A stretch of 43,124 bases of DNA from Candidatus Kapaibacterium sp. (lineage in GTDB: Bacteria > Bacteroidota > Ignavibacteria > Kapaibacteriales > UBA4661). The notes under the pieces are model-generated. The model was not told the origin of the DNA and searched no databases. It worked only from the letters and a program-made list of their open reading frames with translations. The stretch spans positions 1-43,124 of the forward strand of contig JANYDO010000158.1 in NCBI GenBank assembly GCA_025363605.1, in the 5' to 3' direction. Positions 16,615-25,318 of the stretch are shown piece by piece; position 1 is the first letter of the stretch, and each line of letters opens with the position of its first letter. The position numbers and the translations under genes are program-made.

Positions 16615-17754
16615 TTATTCAGCAGTCAGAATATACGTTTTGCCATTTGGCAGAACTGTGAACCTCCACGATGCAGCGCGGCATGGGACAAGCGTTTGTG
16701 CGGCATTGGGATTATCTTGGGGAAAAGCCCGTAGCTTCTTGCCCTGCCATGCAAGCAGAGGCGTAACGACGACAGTGAGAGGTACGTCGTACACGTCATC
16801 AGGTAAGCCATCCTCAAGCCTGACTAATACTTGCTCCAAACGACCATTTGTATCACGACGACATTCTAGTGTCATCTTAGCCACTTCACGCTCTCGTGTG
16901 TAAAGCGTTACGTCACGCATCCGCGCGAACCAGCAATCATGCGCCCTTACGGCAGTAATATCCGTGAGGAAATCGTGCATTTCGTAGCTATTTTCTTCAT
17001 CATTGCGCCCGATTGCGTGATAGGTGAGAATCAGCCATGAACCACGCCGCACATTTTCGCTCAGAAACGGCTTCAATTCTTCAGTATCGTGCGTAATTGT
17101 TGTCCCTTTTTGCAATAATGGACTATGAGCTTGAAATGCTCGACTAAACATCGTAAGCGTAGGAAGCCTGTACCAATCAATCGTTGCACCACCTTCTGCA
17201 AGAATATAGGGGCTTTCCAGTGGAGCAAACATTCGGGCAGCCAAGAACCCCGCGTCTTCGGCGGCTTTTCGCGTACTGGGATTGTACCCATAACCGCCCG
17301 GATAGGCATACAAAAGTGGCTTCATGCCCAGCGAGCGCATAGAATCTTGACATTGACGAAAATTTGCAAGCGCTTCGACATAGCTCATTGCATCAGTATT
17401 GACGTGCAAATGACCATGCGCAAAAAATGAGATGCCAAGACGCTGCAAGGTGTCGGCAGCGCACCGTTGCTGACGTACTTCGTAGATATAGCTGGAAGTA
17501 TAATCGAAATCTGCGGGCAAAACAGAATCAGCGATAACACGGCGTAACCACATTTCACCAACGTCAGCATAGCCCCAAGCGTGGTCGAACGTCATAGAAA
17601 CGGCGGAGGGTCGGTCGGATTGCCATTTTGCAATGGAAATGCTACAAGAATCTTGCTCAGAGGGAATGACCAAACCGCCCGATGAGACACAAGCAGAAAG
17701 CAAAAACGTCGTCAGGGCAAAACAAGTATTGCAAACTCGACCGATGATTGGCAT
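16615..17754 (-). CDS. Polysaccharide deacetylase-like lipoprotein
   Basis: The 379-residue protein has a lipobox LSAC, making Cys22 the likely lipidated residue after cleavage. A NodB/polysaccharide-deacetylase-like domain follows: TFDHAWGY (55-62), FFAHGHLHVN (110-119), YPGGYGYN (151-158) and LTYHAIG (243-249). The HxxxH metal pair fits His113 and His117, but the usual TFDD has become TFDH, so one metal ligand is changed from Asp to His. It may still be an active de-N-acetylase with an altered site, or a binding protein. It is probably anchored in the envelope. It is first in an operon with DUF1800 and DUF1501, and a TAnnTTTG-type promoter candidate lies 25 bases before its start. Confidence 0.78.
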   Translation of the reverse strand: MPIIGRVCNTCFALTTFLLSACVSSGGLVIPSEQDSCSISIAKWQSDRPSAVSMTFDHAWGYADVGEMWLRRVIADSVLPADFDYTSSYIYEVRQQRCAADTLQRLGISFFAHGHLHVNTDAMSYVEALANFRQCQDSMRSLGMKPLLYAYPGGYGYNPSTRKAAEDAGFLAARMFAPLESPYILAEGGATIDWYRLPTLTMFSRAFQAHSPLLQKGTTITHDTEELKPFLSENVRRGSWLILTYHAIGRNDEENSYEMHDFLTDITAVRAHDCWFARMRDVTLYTREREVAKMTLECRRDTNGRLEQVLVRLEDGLPDDVYDVPLTVVVTPLLAWQGKKLRAFPQDNPNAAQTLVPCRAASWRFTVLPNGKTYILTAE

Positions 17755-17779
17755 GGTACTCCCGATACAGTTATGGACA

Positions 17780-17806
17780 CAAAAATAAAATGAAGATATT
17801 GTTCAA
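17780..17806 (-). promoter_or_regulatory. Candidate Bacteroidota-type promoter of the deacetylase-DUF1800-DUF1501 operon
   Basis: In gene orientation TTG is followed after 16 bases by TATTTTTG, an exact TAnnTTTG -7 element, ending 25 bases before the ATG. The spacing is at the short edge for this promoter class. The remaining divergent gap to the SDR gene (17755-18043) shows no other clear signal. Confidence 0.4.
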
Positions 17807-18043
17807 GACCTATTATGGAGTAGTAATGGGTACAAAGTTAGAAACAATTTGTATGCAGCACAAGTGACCAAAAGTCATATTTTGCGAAAACAAGGATTTA
17901 TCGTATTTTCAAAACGTTGGTGTTGTTCATTGCGGAGAAAGAGGGCAAAGCCTTATTCTACCTTGTTGATATTGTGTGTATTGCTGACACCAAACGCTAT
18001 TAGGCAAACAAATCATTACATTCCCCACGCGTCACTTTTAGCA

Positions 18044-18922
18044 ATGTCTATGAGCTTACCAGTTGCACTTATTACCGGCGCATCCACCGGCATCGGCTTG
18101 GAATCTGCTCTTGCGCTTGCCTCGCACGGCTACCGCGTCTATGCTGGCATTCGGAATATGAATAATGCCGCAAAAATACTCACTCTTGCGGATGAACGTG
18201 GCTGCAAGGAAAATGTTCGCCCCGTCAAAATGGATGTTCTGAACGTCAACGAGACGACACTGGCGATACAGCGCATGATGACCGAAGAATCTCGCATTGA
18301 TGTCCTCATCAATAACGCGGGGCAAGGAATGGTGCGCAGTTTTGAGCAGGCATCCATGAAGGAAATCCACGACCTCTTTGACCTCAATTTCATGGGCAAT
18401 ATCCGCACCTTGCGGCAAGTCGTACCGATAATGCGCGAACAGGGCGGCGGGCGCATCATTGCGGTTTCGTCCGTGGGCGGTCTGGTCGGGCAACCGATGA
18501 ATGAGATTTATTGTGCGTCAAAATTTGCCATCGAAGGCTTGTACGAAAGCATGGCGACATACTTCAAACCCTACTTCAATATTGACATTACCATTATCGA
18601 ACCGGGCGCTGTGGCAACGGAGTTTGTCAATACCGTGATGAAAAATGTCCAAGCCACAGGCGGCTTCAAAGATGATGCCTACAAGCCTGTGCTGGACGAT
18701 TACCTGCGCACCCGCCAAGAACGAACCTCTTCGGGAGCATCGCAAACGCAAACACCCGCCGACATTGCAGAGGTGATTCTGCGCTGCGTCCAAGACCCCG
18801 CACCGCCCTTACGCACACGTACCTCCGACGGCGGCGAAAAATTCTGCGCACTCAAAACCTCCGCCGACCCCGACGGAACAACGTTGCAACAACAAATACG
18901 CTCACTCATGCTTGACAAGTAA
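18044..18922 (+). CDS. Short-chain dehydrogenase/reductase (classical SDR)
   Basis: The 292-residue protein has the Rossmann NAD(P) motif TGASTGIG (11-18), NNAG (90-93), and the catalytic residues Ser143, Tyr156 and Lys160 (SSVGGLVGQPMNEIYCASK). EPGAVAT (187-193) contacts the cofactor. It would oxidise or reduce an alcohol/carbonyl pair on an unknown substrate in the cytoplasm; the C-terminal 90 residues resemble those of SDRs acting on hydrophobic substrates. The ATG at 18044 gives a normal SDR N-terminus; the in-frame 65-residue upstream extension is basic, non-homologous sequence and is rejected. It diverges from the lipoprotein operon and is separated from the DUF1569 gene by a 240-base repeat-rich gap. 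Confidence 0.9.
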   Translation: MSMSLPVALITGASTGIGLESALALASHGYRVYAGIRNMNNAAKILTLADERGCKENVRPVKMDVLNVNETTLAIQRMMTEESRIDVLINNAGQGMVRSFEQASMKEIHDLFDLNFMGNIRTLRQVVPIMREQGGGRIIAVSSVGGLVGQPMNEIYCASKFAIEGLYESMATYFKPYFNIDITIIEPGAVATEFVNTVMKNVQATGGFKDDAYKPVLDDYLRTRQERTSSGASQTQTPADIAEVILRCVQDPAPPLRTRTSDGGEKFCALKTSADPDGTTLQQQIRSLMLDK

Positions 18923-19010
18923 TCACGATTGAGGTTCAATCTTTGTAACTAGCGACCAATGCCAAAATTTGCTTGACTTTATCATAGAAATCAGGTCTTG
19001 ATTTGGTAAC

Positions 19011-19107
19011 GCGGACTGTAAGGACTGGCGAGGACTGTAAGGACTCTATCAACCATTGGAAAACAAGATAAAGTCCTGACCAGTCCTCAAAAGTCATCCA
19101 AATCCGC
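19011..19107. repeat. Long imperfect hairpin built from GGACTGTAA-type words
   Basis: The 5' side reads gcggactgta, aggactggcg, aggactgtaa, ggact (19011-19045). The 3' side reads agtcctgaccagtcctcaaa and then tccgc, ending at 19107. Paired together they form a long imperfect hairpin with repeated words on each arm. It sits in the 240-base gap between the SDR and DUF1569 genes. The design matches the block at 8285-8475, but the words are different. Confidence 0.75.
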
Positions 19108-19162
19108 GCTCCCTGCTACAATAACCTAAATAATTGCCAATCTTTTTCAAACGATATTACCA

Positions 19163-19618
19163 ATGTCTCATCTTATCACGTTCTCCTCTCTCGACGAGGC
19201 TCTTCGCCGCATTGAAGACTTTGCCAAAGGCGGCATTGAGCCGAAATCAGGCGCTTGGTCGCTCTACAAGACGCTTTCACACGGAGCGCAAAGCATTGAG
19301 TTTTCACTCACGGGCTATCCGGCGCATAAATCCTCGCTATTCAAAGGTACTGCGGGAAAACTGGCATTGCATATTTTCCTTGCACGAGGCGCAATGTCGC
19401 ACGACATCACTATGCCCATTCCCGATGCTCCTGCCATTACCGAAGGAGGCGAAGCAATGCAAGGCTTTCTGCGCCTCCAAGAAGCCGTTCAGAAATTTTG
19501 GCATCACAACGGCGACTTCAAAGACCACTTCGCCTACGGTAAACTCACGAAGGCGCAATACGACAAAATTCAAGCACTCCACCTCGCCAATCACCTTTCC
19601 GAAGGCTTCAGACTATGA
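19163..19618 (+). CDS. DUF1569 family protein (DinB-like helical bundle)
   Basis: The 151-residue cytoplasmic protein matches DUF1569, a four-helix DinB-like family. It has WSLYKTLSHGAQSIEFSLTG near residues 32-51 and the C-terminal HFAYGKLTKAQYDKIQALHLANHL. Conserved histidines in such folds often bind a metal, but the activity of this family is unknown. The stop TGA overlaps the start of the 53-residue membrane-protein gene (ATGA), so the two are translationally linked and lead into the symporter gene. Confidence 0.85.
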   Translation: MSHLITFSSLDEALRRIEDFAKGGIEPKSGAWSLYKTLSHGAQSIEFSLTGYPAHKSSLFKGTAGKLALHIFLARGAMSHDITMPIPDAPAITEGGEAMQGFLRLQEAVQKFWHHNGDFKDHFAYGKLTKAQYDKIQALHLANHLSEGFRL

Positions 19619-19776
19619 GTAATCATGCGCCGTTGGAGGATGCTCAGCACGATGTATCGCAGGACAGCACAGCACCTGTTTTTTCATCGTGGCAAGCGTG
19701 GTATGGATTGGTGCTGGGCGTATTTGCTGCACTGGTGGGGCTAATGTACTGGTTTTCTCACGCTTTTGCGTCTTAA
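19615..19776 (+). CDS. 53-residue single-helix membrane protein preceding the sodium:solute symporter
   Basis: Begins MSNHAPLEDAQ and ends FSHAFAS. The N-terminal 24 residues are polar; one membrane helix (about 27-47, WQAWYGLVLGVFAALVGLMYW) is flanked by aromatic residues. The start overlaps the DUF1569 stop as ATGA, and the stop TAA is 25 bases before the symporter ATG, so it is enclosed in a tight operon. Short one-helix genes beside symporter genes occur in Bacteroidota and may encode accessory subunits; that role is inference. Its short length makes it easy to miss. Confidence 0.72.
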   Translation: MSNHAPLEDAQHDVSQDSTAPVFSSWQAWYGLVLGVFAALVGLMYWFSHAFAS

Positions 19777-19801
19777 AACATTTTCTTGAGTAAAGGATTT
19801 C

Positions 19802-21526
19802 ATGCAACTTCTCGACTGGATTGTTCTCGCTTCCGCACTTTCGTTTGTTGTTCTCTGGAGTATTCGCAAAAGCCGCCTTGCCTCGAAAGGCGCAACCATG
19901 CACGACTTCGTGCTGTCGGGACGCGAAGCAAAATGGTACACCGTCGCTATTTCGGTCATGGCGACTCAAGCAAGTGCCATCACCTTCATTTCCCTGCCCG
20001 GTCAGGCATACATGGACGGTATGCGCTTTGTGCAGTCGTACTTGGGTTTGCCGCTTGCTATGGTGCTGCTTTGCGTGGTCGCAATTCCGATGTACCACCG
20101 CCTGAATGTACTGACGGCGTACGAATTTCTCGAAAAGCGCTTCGACCTCAAAACCCGCACCCTTGCTGCATCGCTCTTCCTCGTGCAGCGCAGTCTTGCC
20201 GCCGCCATTTCCATTTATGCCCCGTCCATCGTGCTTTCCATCATCATGGGCTGGCACGTGAGCTATGTGATTTTTGTCATCGGAATACTGGTCGTCCTCT
20301 ACACCACCTCCGGCGGAACACGCGCCGTTAGCTGGGCGCAGTCGTACCAAATGGCAATCATCACGCTTGGCATGGTCTCGGTGGGTTTTCTCGTCGTCTG
20401 GTCGCTGCCGCACGATATTTCTTTTTCCGATGCTCTGCACGTAGCAGCCTTTTCGGGTAAATTCAACGCCGTAGATTTTACATTTGACCTCAATAACAAA
20501 TACACATTCTGGTCGGGCTTACTGGGTGGCTTATTCTTACAACTGTCGTATTTCGGCACCGACCAATCGCAAGTGCAGCGCTACTTGAGCGGGGAATCCG
20601 TCACGCAAAGCCGATTGGGACTGCTCTTCAACGGCATGATGAAAATTCCAATGCAGTTCGGGATTCTCTTTATCGGCGCAATGATGTTCGTGTTTTATCA
20701 ATTCAGTACACCGCCAATCTTTTTCAATCAAAGCGAAACGGCAAAACTCGCCGGAACACGCTACGAAGCGGAGTACAAGCACCTTTCCGGTGAGTATGAG
20801 CAAGAATCCGCGAAACGCGCGAAGGCATTACGCACATACACGCAAGCCGTCCGCACGGGCGACAACGCAAGCAAAGAAGCGGCTTCGGCACATCTTGAGG
20901 CAAGCGCACAAACGCTTACAACGCTCAAAAGCAAGGTGCGCGTGCTCTTGGAGAAAAACGACCCGAAAGCAGTTACCAACGACACGAACTATATTTTTCT
21001 CACCTTTGTCATCAATCACCTGCCCGTAGGCTTAGTGGGCTTGCTTATTGCGGTTGTATTTTCTGCTTCGATGTCTTCGGCTGCATCAGAAATCAATGCG
21101 CTTGCCTCGACGACGGTGATAGATATTTACAAACGAATTTTTCAAGGTTCGCTCACCGAAGCCCGTTCTGTCTGGGTGACGCGGCTCGCAACGGTCGCAT
21201 GGGGCGCAATCATCGTCGGTTTTGCGCAGTTCATGGGCAGCTTGGGTTCGCTCATCGAAGCGGTGAACAAGGTGGGTTCGCTCTTTTACGGTGCGATATT
21301 GGGAATTTTTCTCGCCGCATTTTATCTCAAGCGCACAAGCGGCACAGCGGTCTTTGTAGCGGCACTCATAACCGAAGCGGTGATTTTTTGCCTCAACACG
21401 TTCACGGAAATTGGCTTTTTGTGGTACAATCTCATCGGCTGTGTGCTTGTGTTGGCGCTGGCGCTGGCGGTTTCACCGTTGTTTCCCTTTGTACCCCAAA
21501 ACGAACAAAGCCCCGCAGAAAAATAG
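19802..21526 (+). CDS. Sodium:solute symporter (SSS family)
   Basis: The 574-residue transporter has about 13 membrane helices. SSS features include TQASAITFISLPGQAY (55-70) in the first core helix, TSGGTRAVSWAQSYQ (169-183), FGTDQSQVQRYLSG (251-264), and FSASMSSAASEINALASTTVIDIYK (420-444), which holds the serines and threonines of the Na2 site. It couples inward sodium flow to uptake of an unidentified organic solute. A charged, helix-prone insert at about 310-395 (EYEQESAKRAKALRT and following) lies between membrane helices. This appears in some Bacteroidota members of the family and may form a coiled coil. AAAGGA four bases before the ATG is a good ribosome site. Confidence 0.93.
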   Translation: MQLLDWIVLASALSFVVLWSIRKSRLASKGATMHDFVLSGREAKWYTVAISVMATQASAITFISLPGQAYMDGMRFVQSYLGLPLAMVLLCVVAIPMYHRLNVLTAYEFLEKRFDLKTRTLAASLFLVQRSLAAAISIYAPSIVLSIIMGWHVSYVIFVIGILVVLYTTSGGTRAVSWAQSYQMAIITLGMVSVGFLVVWSLPHDISFSDALHVAAFSGKFNAVDFTFDLNNKYTFWSGLLGGLFLQLSYFGTDQSQVQRYLSGESVTQSRLGLLFNGMMKIPMQFGILFIGAMMFVFYQFSTPPIFFNQSETAKLAGTRYEAEYKHLSGEYEQESAKRAKALRTYTQAVRTGDNASKEAASAHLEASAQTLTTLKSKVRVLLEKNDPKAVTNDTNYIFLTFVINHLPVGLVGLLIAVVFSASMSSAASEINALASTTVIDIYKRIFQGSLTEARSVWVTRLATVAWGAIIVGFAQFMGSLGSLIEAVNKVGSLFYGAILGIFLAAFYLKRTSGTAVFVAALITEAVIFCLNTFTEIGFLWYNLIGCVLVLALALAVSPLFPFVPQNEQSPAEK

Positions 21527-21538
21527 CTGCGAGGCTTT
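21507..21538 (+). terminator. Terminator-like hairpin overlapping the symporter stop codon
   Basis: aaagccccgcag pairs with ctgcgaggcttt (11 of 12 positions) around an 8-base loop holding the TAG stop. A T-rich stretch follows (catctttt). It lies 24 bases before the symmetry centre. Confidence 0.55.
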
Positions 21539-21598
21539 GGCTTCCATCTTTTGTGCGAACGCGCGTTCGCACAAAAGATGGAAGCCAAAGCCTCGCAG
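21527..21598. other. Palindrome centre / junction of the two arms
   Basis: Between the two symporter stop codons, 36 bases of downstream sequence meet their own complement. The centre reads gtgcgaacgc|gcgttcgcac with no unpaired base. There is no gene here. If the window is a fold-back artefact, everything right of 21562 is not independent sequence. Confidence 0.95.
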
Positions 21599-21618
21599 CT
21601 ATTTTTCTGCGGGGCTTT
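21587..21618 (-). terminator. Terminator-like hairpin (mirror copy)
   Basis: Mirror of the hairpin at 21507-21538, holding the stop codon of the second symporter copy in its loop. On the real molecule only one of the two probably exists. Confidence 0.5.
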
Positions 21619-23323
21619 GTTCGTTTTGGGGTACAAAGGGAAACAACGGTGAAACCGCCAGCGCCAGCGCCAACACAAGCACACAGCCGATGAGATTGTA
21701 CCACAAAAAGCCAATTTCCGTGAACGTGTTGAGGCAAAAAATCACCGCTTCGGTTATGAGTGCCGCTACAAAGACCGCTGTGCCGCTTGTGCGCTTGAGA
21801 TAAAATGCGGCGAGAAAAATTCCCAATATCGCACCGTAAAAGAGCGAACCCACCTTGTTCACCGCTTCGATGAGCGAACCCAAGCTGCCCATGAACTGCG
21901 CAAAACCGACGATGATTGCGCCCCATGCGACCGTTGCGAGCCGCGTCACCCAGACAGAACGGGCTTCGGTGAGCGAACCTTGAAAAATTCGTTTGTAAAT
22001 ATCTATCACCGTCGTCGAGGCAAGCGCATTGATTTCTGATGCAGCCGAAGACATCGAAGCAGAAAATACAACCGCAATAAGCAAGCCCACTAAGCCTACG
22101 GGCAGGTGATTGATGACAAAGGTGAGAAAAATATAGTTCGTGTCGTTGGTAACTGCTTTCGGGTCGTTTTTCTCCAAGAGCACGCGCACCTTGCTTTTGA
22201 GCGTTGTAAGCGTTTGTGCGCTTGCCTCAAGATGTGCCGAAGCCGCTTCTTTGCTTGCGTTGTCGCCCGTGCGGACGGCTTGCGTGTATGTGCGTAATGC
22301 CTTCGCGCGTTTCGCGGATTCTTGCTCATACTCACCGGAAAGGTGCTTGTACTCCGCTTCGTAGCGTGTTCCGGCGAGTTTTGCCGTTTCGCTTTGATTG
22401 AAAAAGATTGGCGGTGTACTGAATTGATAAAACACGAACATCATTGCGCCGATAAAGAGAATCCCGAACTGCATTGGAATTTTCATCATGCCGTTGAAGA
22501 GCAGTCCCAATCGGCTTTGCGTGACGGATTCCCCGCTCAAGTAGCGCTGCACTTGCGATTGGTCGGTGCCGAAATACGACAGTTGTAAGAATAAGCCACC
22601 CAGTAAGCCCGACCAGAATGTGTATTTGTTATTGAGGTCAAATGTAAAATCTACGGCGTTGAATTTACCCGAAAAGGCTGCTACGTGCAGAGCATCGGAA
22701 AAAGAAATATCGTGCGGCAGCGACCAGACGACGAGAAAACCCACCGAGACCATGCCAAGCGTGATGATTGCCATTTGGTACGACTGCGCCCAGCTAACGG
22801 CGCGTGTTCCGCCGGAGGTGGTGTAGAGGACGACCAGTATTCCGATGACAAAAATCACATAGCTCACGTGCCAGCCCATGATGATGGAAAGCACGATGGA
22901 CGGGGCATAAATGGAAATGGCGGCGGCAAGACTGCGCTGCACGAGGAAGAGCGATGCAGCAAGGGTGCGGGTTTTGAGGTCGAAGCGCTTTTCGAGAAAT
23001 TCGTACGCCGTCAGTACATTCAGGCGGTGGTACATCGGAATTGCGACCACGCAAAGCAGCACCATAGCAAGCGGCAAACCCAAGTACGACTGCACAAAGC
23101 GCATACCGTCCATGTATGCCTGACCGGGCAGGGAAATGAAGGTGATGGCACTTGCTTGAGTCGCCATGACCGAAATAGCGACGGTGTACCATTTTGCTTC
23201 GCGTCCCGACAGCACGAAGTCGTGCATGGTTGCGCCTTTCGAGGCAAGGCGGCTTTTGCGAATACTCCAGAGAACAACAAACGAAAGTGCGGAAGCGAGA
23301 ACAATCCAGTCGAGAAGTTGCAT
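21599..23323 (-). CDS. Sodium:solute symporter (SSS family), mirror copy
   Basis: Identical 574-residue protein to 19802-21526. The two copies converge tail to tail on the palindrome centre, 72 bases apart stop to stop. The stop is TAG, which with the creatininase-family gene shows that amber is used as a normal stop in this genome. Confidence 0.88.
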   Translation of the reverse strand: MQLLDWIVLASALSFVVLWSIRKSRLASKGATMHDFVLSGREAKWYTVAISVMATQASAITFISLPGQAYMDGMRFVQSYLGLPLAMVLLCVVAIPMYHRLNVLTAYEFLEKRFDLKTRTLAASLFLVQRSLAAAISIYAPSIVLSIIMGWHVSYVIFVIGILVVLYTTSGGTRAVSWAQSYQMAIITLGMVSVGFLVVWSLPHDISFSDALHVAAFSGKFNAVDFTFDLNNKYTFWSGLLGGLFLQLSYFGTDQSQVQRYLSGESVTQSRLGLLFNGMMKIPMQFGILFIGAMMFVFYQFSTPPIFFNQSETAKLAGTRYEAEYKHLSGEYEQESAKRAKALRTYTQAVRTGDNASKEAASAHLEASAQTLTTLKSKVRVLLEKNDPKAVTNDTNYIFLTFVINHLPVGLVGLLIAVVFSASMSSAASEINALASTTVIDIYKRIFQGSLTEARSVWVTRLATVAWGAIIVGFAQFMGSLGSLIEAVNKVGSLFYGAILGIFLAAFYLKRTSGTAVFVAALITEAVIFCLNTFTEIGFLWYNLIGCVLVLALALAVSPLFPFVPQNEQSPAEK

Positions 23324-23348
23324 GAAATCCTTTACTCAAGAAAATGTT

Positions 23349-23510
23349 TTAAGACGCAAAAGCGTGAGAAAACCAGTACATTAGCCCCACCAGTGCAGCA
23401 AATACGCCCAGCACCAATCCATACCACGCTTGCCACGATGAAAAAACAGGTGCTGTGCTGTCCTGCGATACATCGTGCTGAGCATCCTCCAACGGCGCAT
23501 GATTACTCAT
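23349..23510 (-). CDS. 53-residue single-helix membrane protein, mirror copy
   Basis: Second copy of the small gene between DUF1569 and the symporter; same ATGA overlap with the DUF1569 stop. Confidence 0.65.
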   Translation of the reverse strand: MSNHAPLEDAQHDVSQDSTAPVFSSWQAWYGLVLGVFAALVGLMYWFSHAFAS

Positions 23511-23962
23511 AGTCTGAAGCCTTCGGAAAGGTGATTGGCGAGGTGGAGTGCTTGAATTTTGTCGTATTGCGCCTTCGTGAGTTTACCGTAGGCGAAGTGG
23601 TCTTTGAAGTCGCCGTTGTGATGCCAAAATTTCTGAACGGCTTCTTGGAGGCGCAGAAAGCCTTGCATTGCTTCGCCTCCTTCGGTAATGGCAGGAGCAT
23701 CGGGAATGGGCATAGTGATGTCGTGCGACATTGCGCCTCGTGCAAGGAAAATATGCAATGCCAGTTTTCCCGCAGTACCTTTGAATAGCGAGGATTTATG
23801 CGCCGGATAGCCCGTGAGTGAAAACTCAATGCTTTGCGCTCCGTGTGAAAGCGTCTTGTAGAGCGACCAAGCGCCTGATTTCGGCTCAATGCCGCCTTTG
23901 GCAAAGTCTTCAATGCGGCGAAGAGCCTCGTCGAGAGAGGAGAACGTGATAAGATGAGACAT
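23507..23962 (-). CDS. DUF1569 family protein, mirror copy
   Basis: Identical to 19163-19618. No clear Shine-Dalgarno precedes the ATG (accaATG); the start is supported by the family N-terminus LITFSSLDEALRRIEDF. Confidence 0.8.
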   Translation of the reverse strand: MSHLITFSSLDEALRRIEDFAKGGIEPKSGAWSLYKTLSHGAQSIEFSLTGYPAHKSSLFKGTAGKLALHIFLARGAMSHDITMPIPDAPAITEGGEAMQGFLRLQEAVQKFWHHNGDFKDHFAYGKLTKAQYDKIQALHLANHLSEGFRL

Positions 23963-24017
23963 TGGTAATATCGTTTGAAAAAGATTGGCAATTATTTAGG
24001 TTATTGTAGCAGGGAGC

Positions 24018-24114
24018 GCGGATTTGGATGACTTTTGAGGACTGGTCAGGACTTTATCTTGTTTTCCAATGGTTGATAGAGTCCTTACAGTCCTCGCCAG
24101 TCCTTACAGTCCGC
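24018..24114. repeat. Word-repeat hairpin (AGTCCT/GGACTGTAA family), mirror copy
   Basis: Mirror of 19011-19107 in the gap between the SDR and DUF1569 copies. Confidence 0.7.
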
Positions 24115-24202
24115 GTTACCAAATCAAGACCTGATTTCTATGATAAAGTCAAGCAAATTTTGGCATTGGTCGCTAGTTACAAAGATTGAACCTCAATCGT
24201 GA

Positions 24203-25081
24203 TTACTTGTCAAGCATGAGTGAGCGTATTTGTTGTTGCAACGTTGTTCCGTCGGGGTCGGCGGAGGTTTTGAGTGCGCAGAATTTTTCGCCGCCGTCGG
24301 AGGTACGTGTGCGTAAGGGCGGTGCGGGGTCTTGGACGCAGCGCAGAATCACCTCTGCAATGTCGGCGGGTGTTTGCGTTTGCGATGCTCCCGAAGAGGT
24401 TCGTTCTTGGCGGGTGCGCAGGTAATCGTCCAGCACAGGCTTGTAGGCATCATCTTTGAAGCCGCCTGTGGCTTGGACATTTTTCATCACGGTATTGACA
24501 AACTCCGTTGCCACAGCGCCCGGTTCGATAATGGTAATGTCAATATTGAAGTAGGGTTTGAAGTATGTCGCCATGCTTTCGTACAAGCCTTCGATGGCAA
24601 ATTTTGACGCACAATAAATCTCATTCATCGGTTGCCCGACCAGACCGCCCACGGACGAAACCGCAATGATGCGCCCGCCGCCCTGTTCGCGCATTATCGG
24701 TACGACTTGCCGCAAGGTGCGGATATTGCCCATGAAATTGAGGTCAAAGAGGTCGTGGATTTCCTTCATGGATGCCTGCTCAAAACTGCGCACCATTCCT
24801 TGCCCCGCGTTATTGATGAGGACATCAATGCGAGATTCTTCGGTCATCATGCGCTGTATCGCCAGTGTCGTCTCGTTGACGTTCAGAACATCCATTTTGA
24901 CGGGGCGAACATTTTCCTTGCAGCCACGTTCATCCGCAAGAGTGAGTATTTTTGCGGCATTATTCATATTCCGAATGCCAGCATAGACGCGGTAGCCGTG
25001 CGAGGCAAGCGCAAGAGCAGATTCCAAGCCGATGCCGGTGGATGCGCCGGTAATAAGTGCAACTGGTAAGCTCATAGACAT
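24203..25081 (-). CDS. Short-chain dehydrogenase/reductase, mirror copy
   Basis: Identical to 18044-18922. A second in-frame ATG two codons later (MSMSLPV) would also be compatible with the SDR N-terminus; there is no strong ribosome site to decide between them. Confidence 0.85.
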   Translation of the reverse strand: MSMSLPVALITGASTGIGLESALALASHGYRVYAGIRNMNNAAKILTLADERGCKENVRPVKMDVLNVNETTLAIQRMMTEESRIDVLINNAGQGMVRSFEQASMKEIHDLFDLNFMGNIRTLRQVVPIMREQGGGRIIAVSSVGGLVGQPMNEIYCASKFAIEGLYESMATYFKPYFNIDITIIEPGAVATEFVNTVMKNVQATGGFKDDAYKPVLDDYLRTRQERTSSGASQTQTPADIAEVILRCVQDPAPPLRTRTSDGGEKFCALKTSADPDGTTLQQQIRSLMLDK

Positions 25082-25318
25082 TGCTAAAAGTGACGCGTGG
25101 GGAATGTAATGATTTGTTTGCCTAATAGCGTTTGGTGTCAGCAATACACACAATATCAACAAGGTAGAATAAGGCTTTGCCCTCTTTCTCCGCAATGAAC
25201 AACACCAACGTTTTGAAAATACGATAAATCCTTGTTTTCGCAAAATATGACTTTTGGTCACTTGTGCTGCATACAAATTGTTTCTAACTTTGTACCCATT
25301 ACTACTCCATAATAGGTC

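Noticed and set aside
17849-18043. 65-residue N-terminal extension of the SDR
   Set aside because: Basic, non-homologous sequence from an alternative start; the Rossmann motif is correctly placed from 18044.
19613-20440. Long antisense frame (275 codons) opposite the symporter gene
   Set aside because: Histidine/glycine-rich composition typical of a shadow frame of a membrane-protein gene; no recognisable domain.
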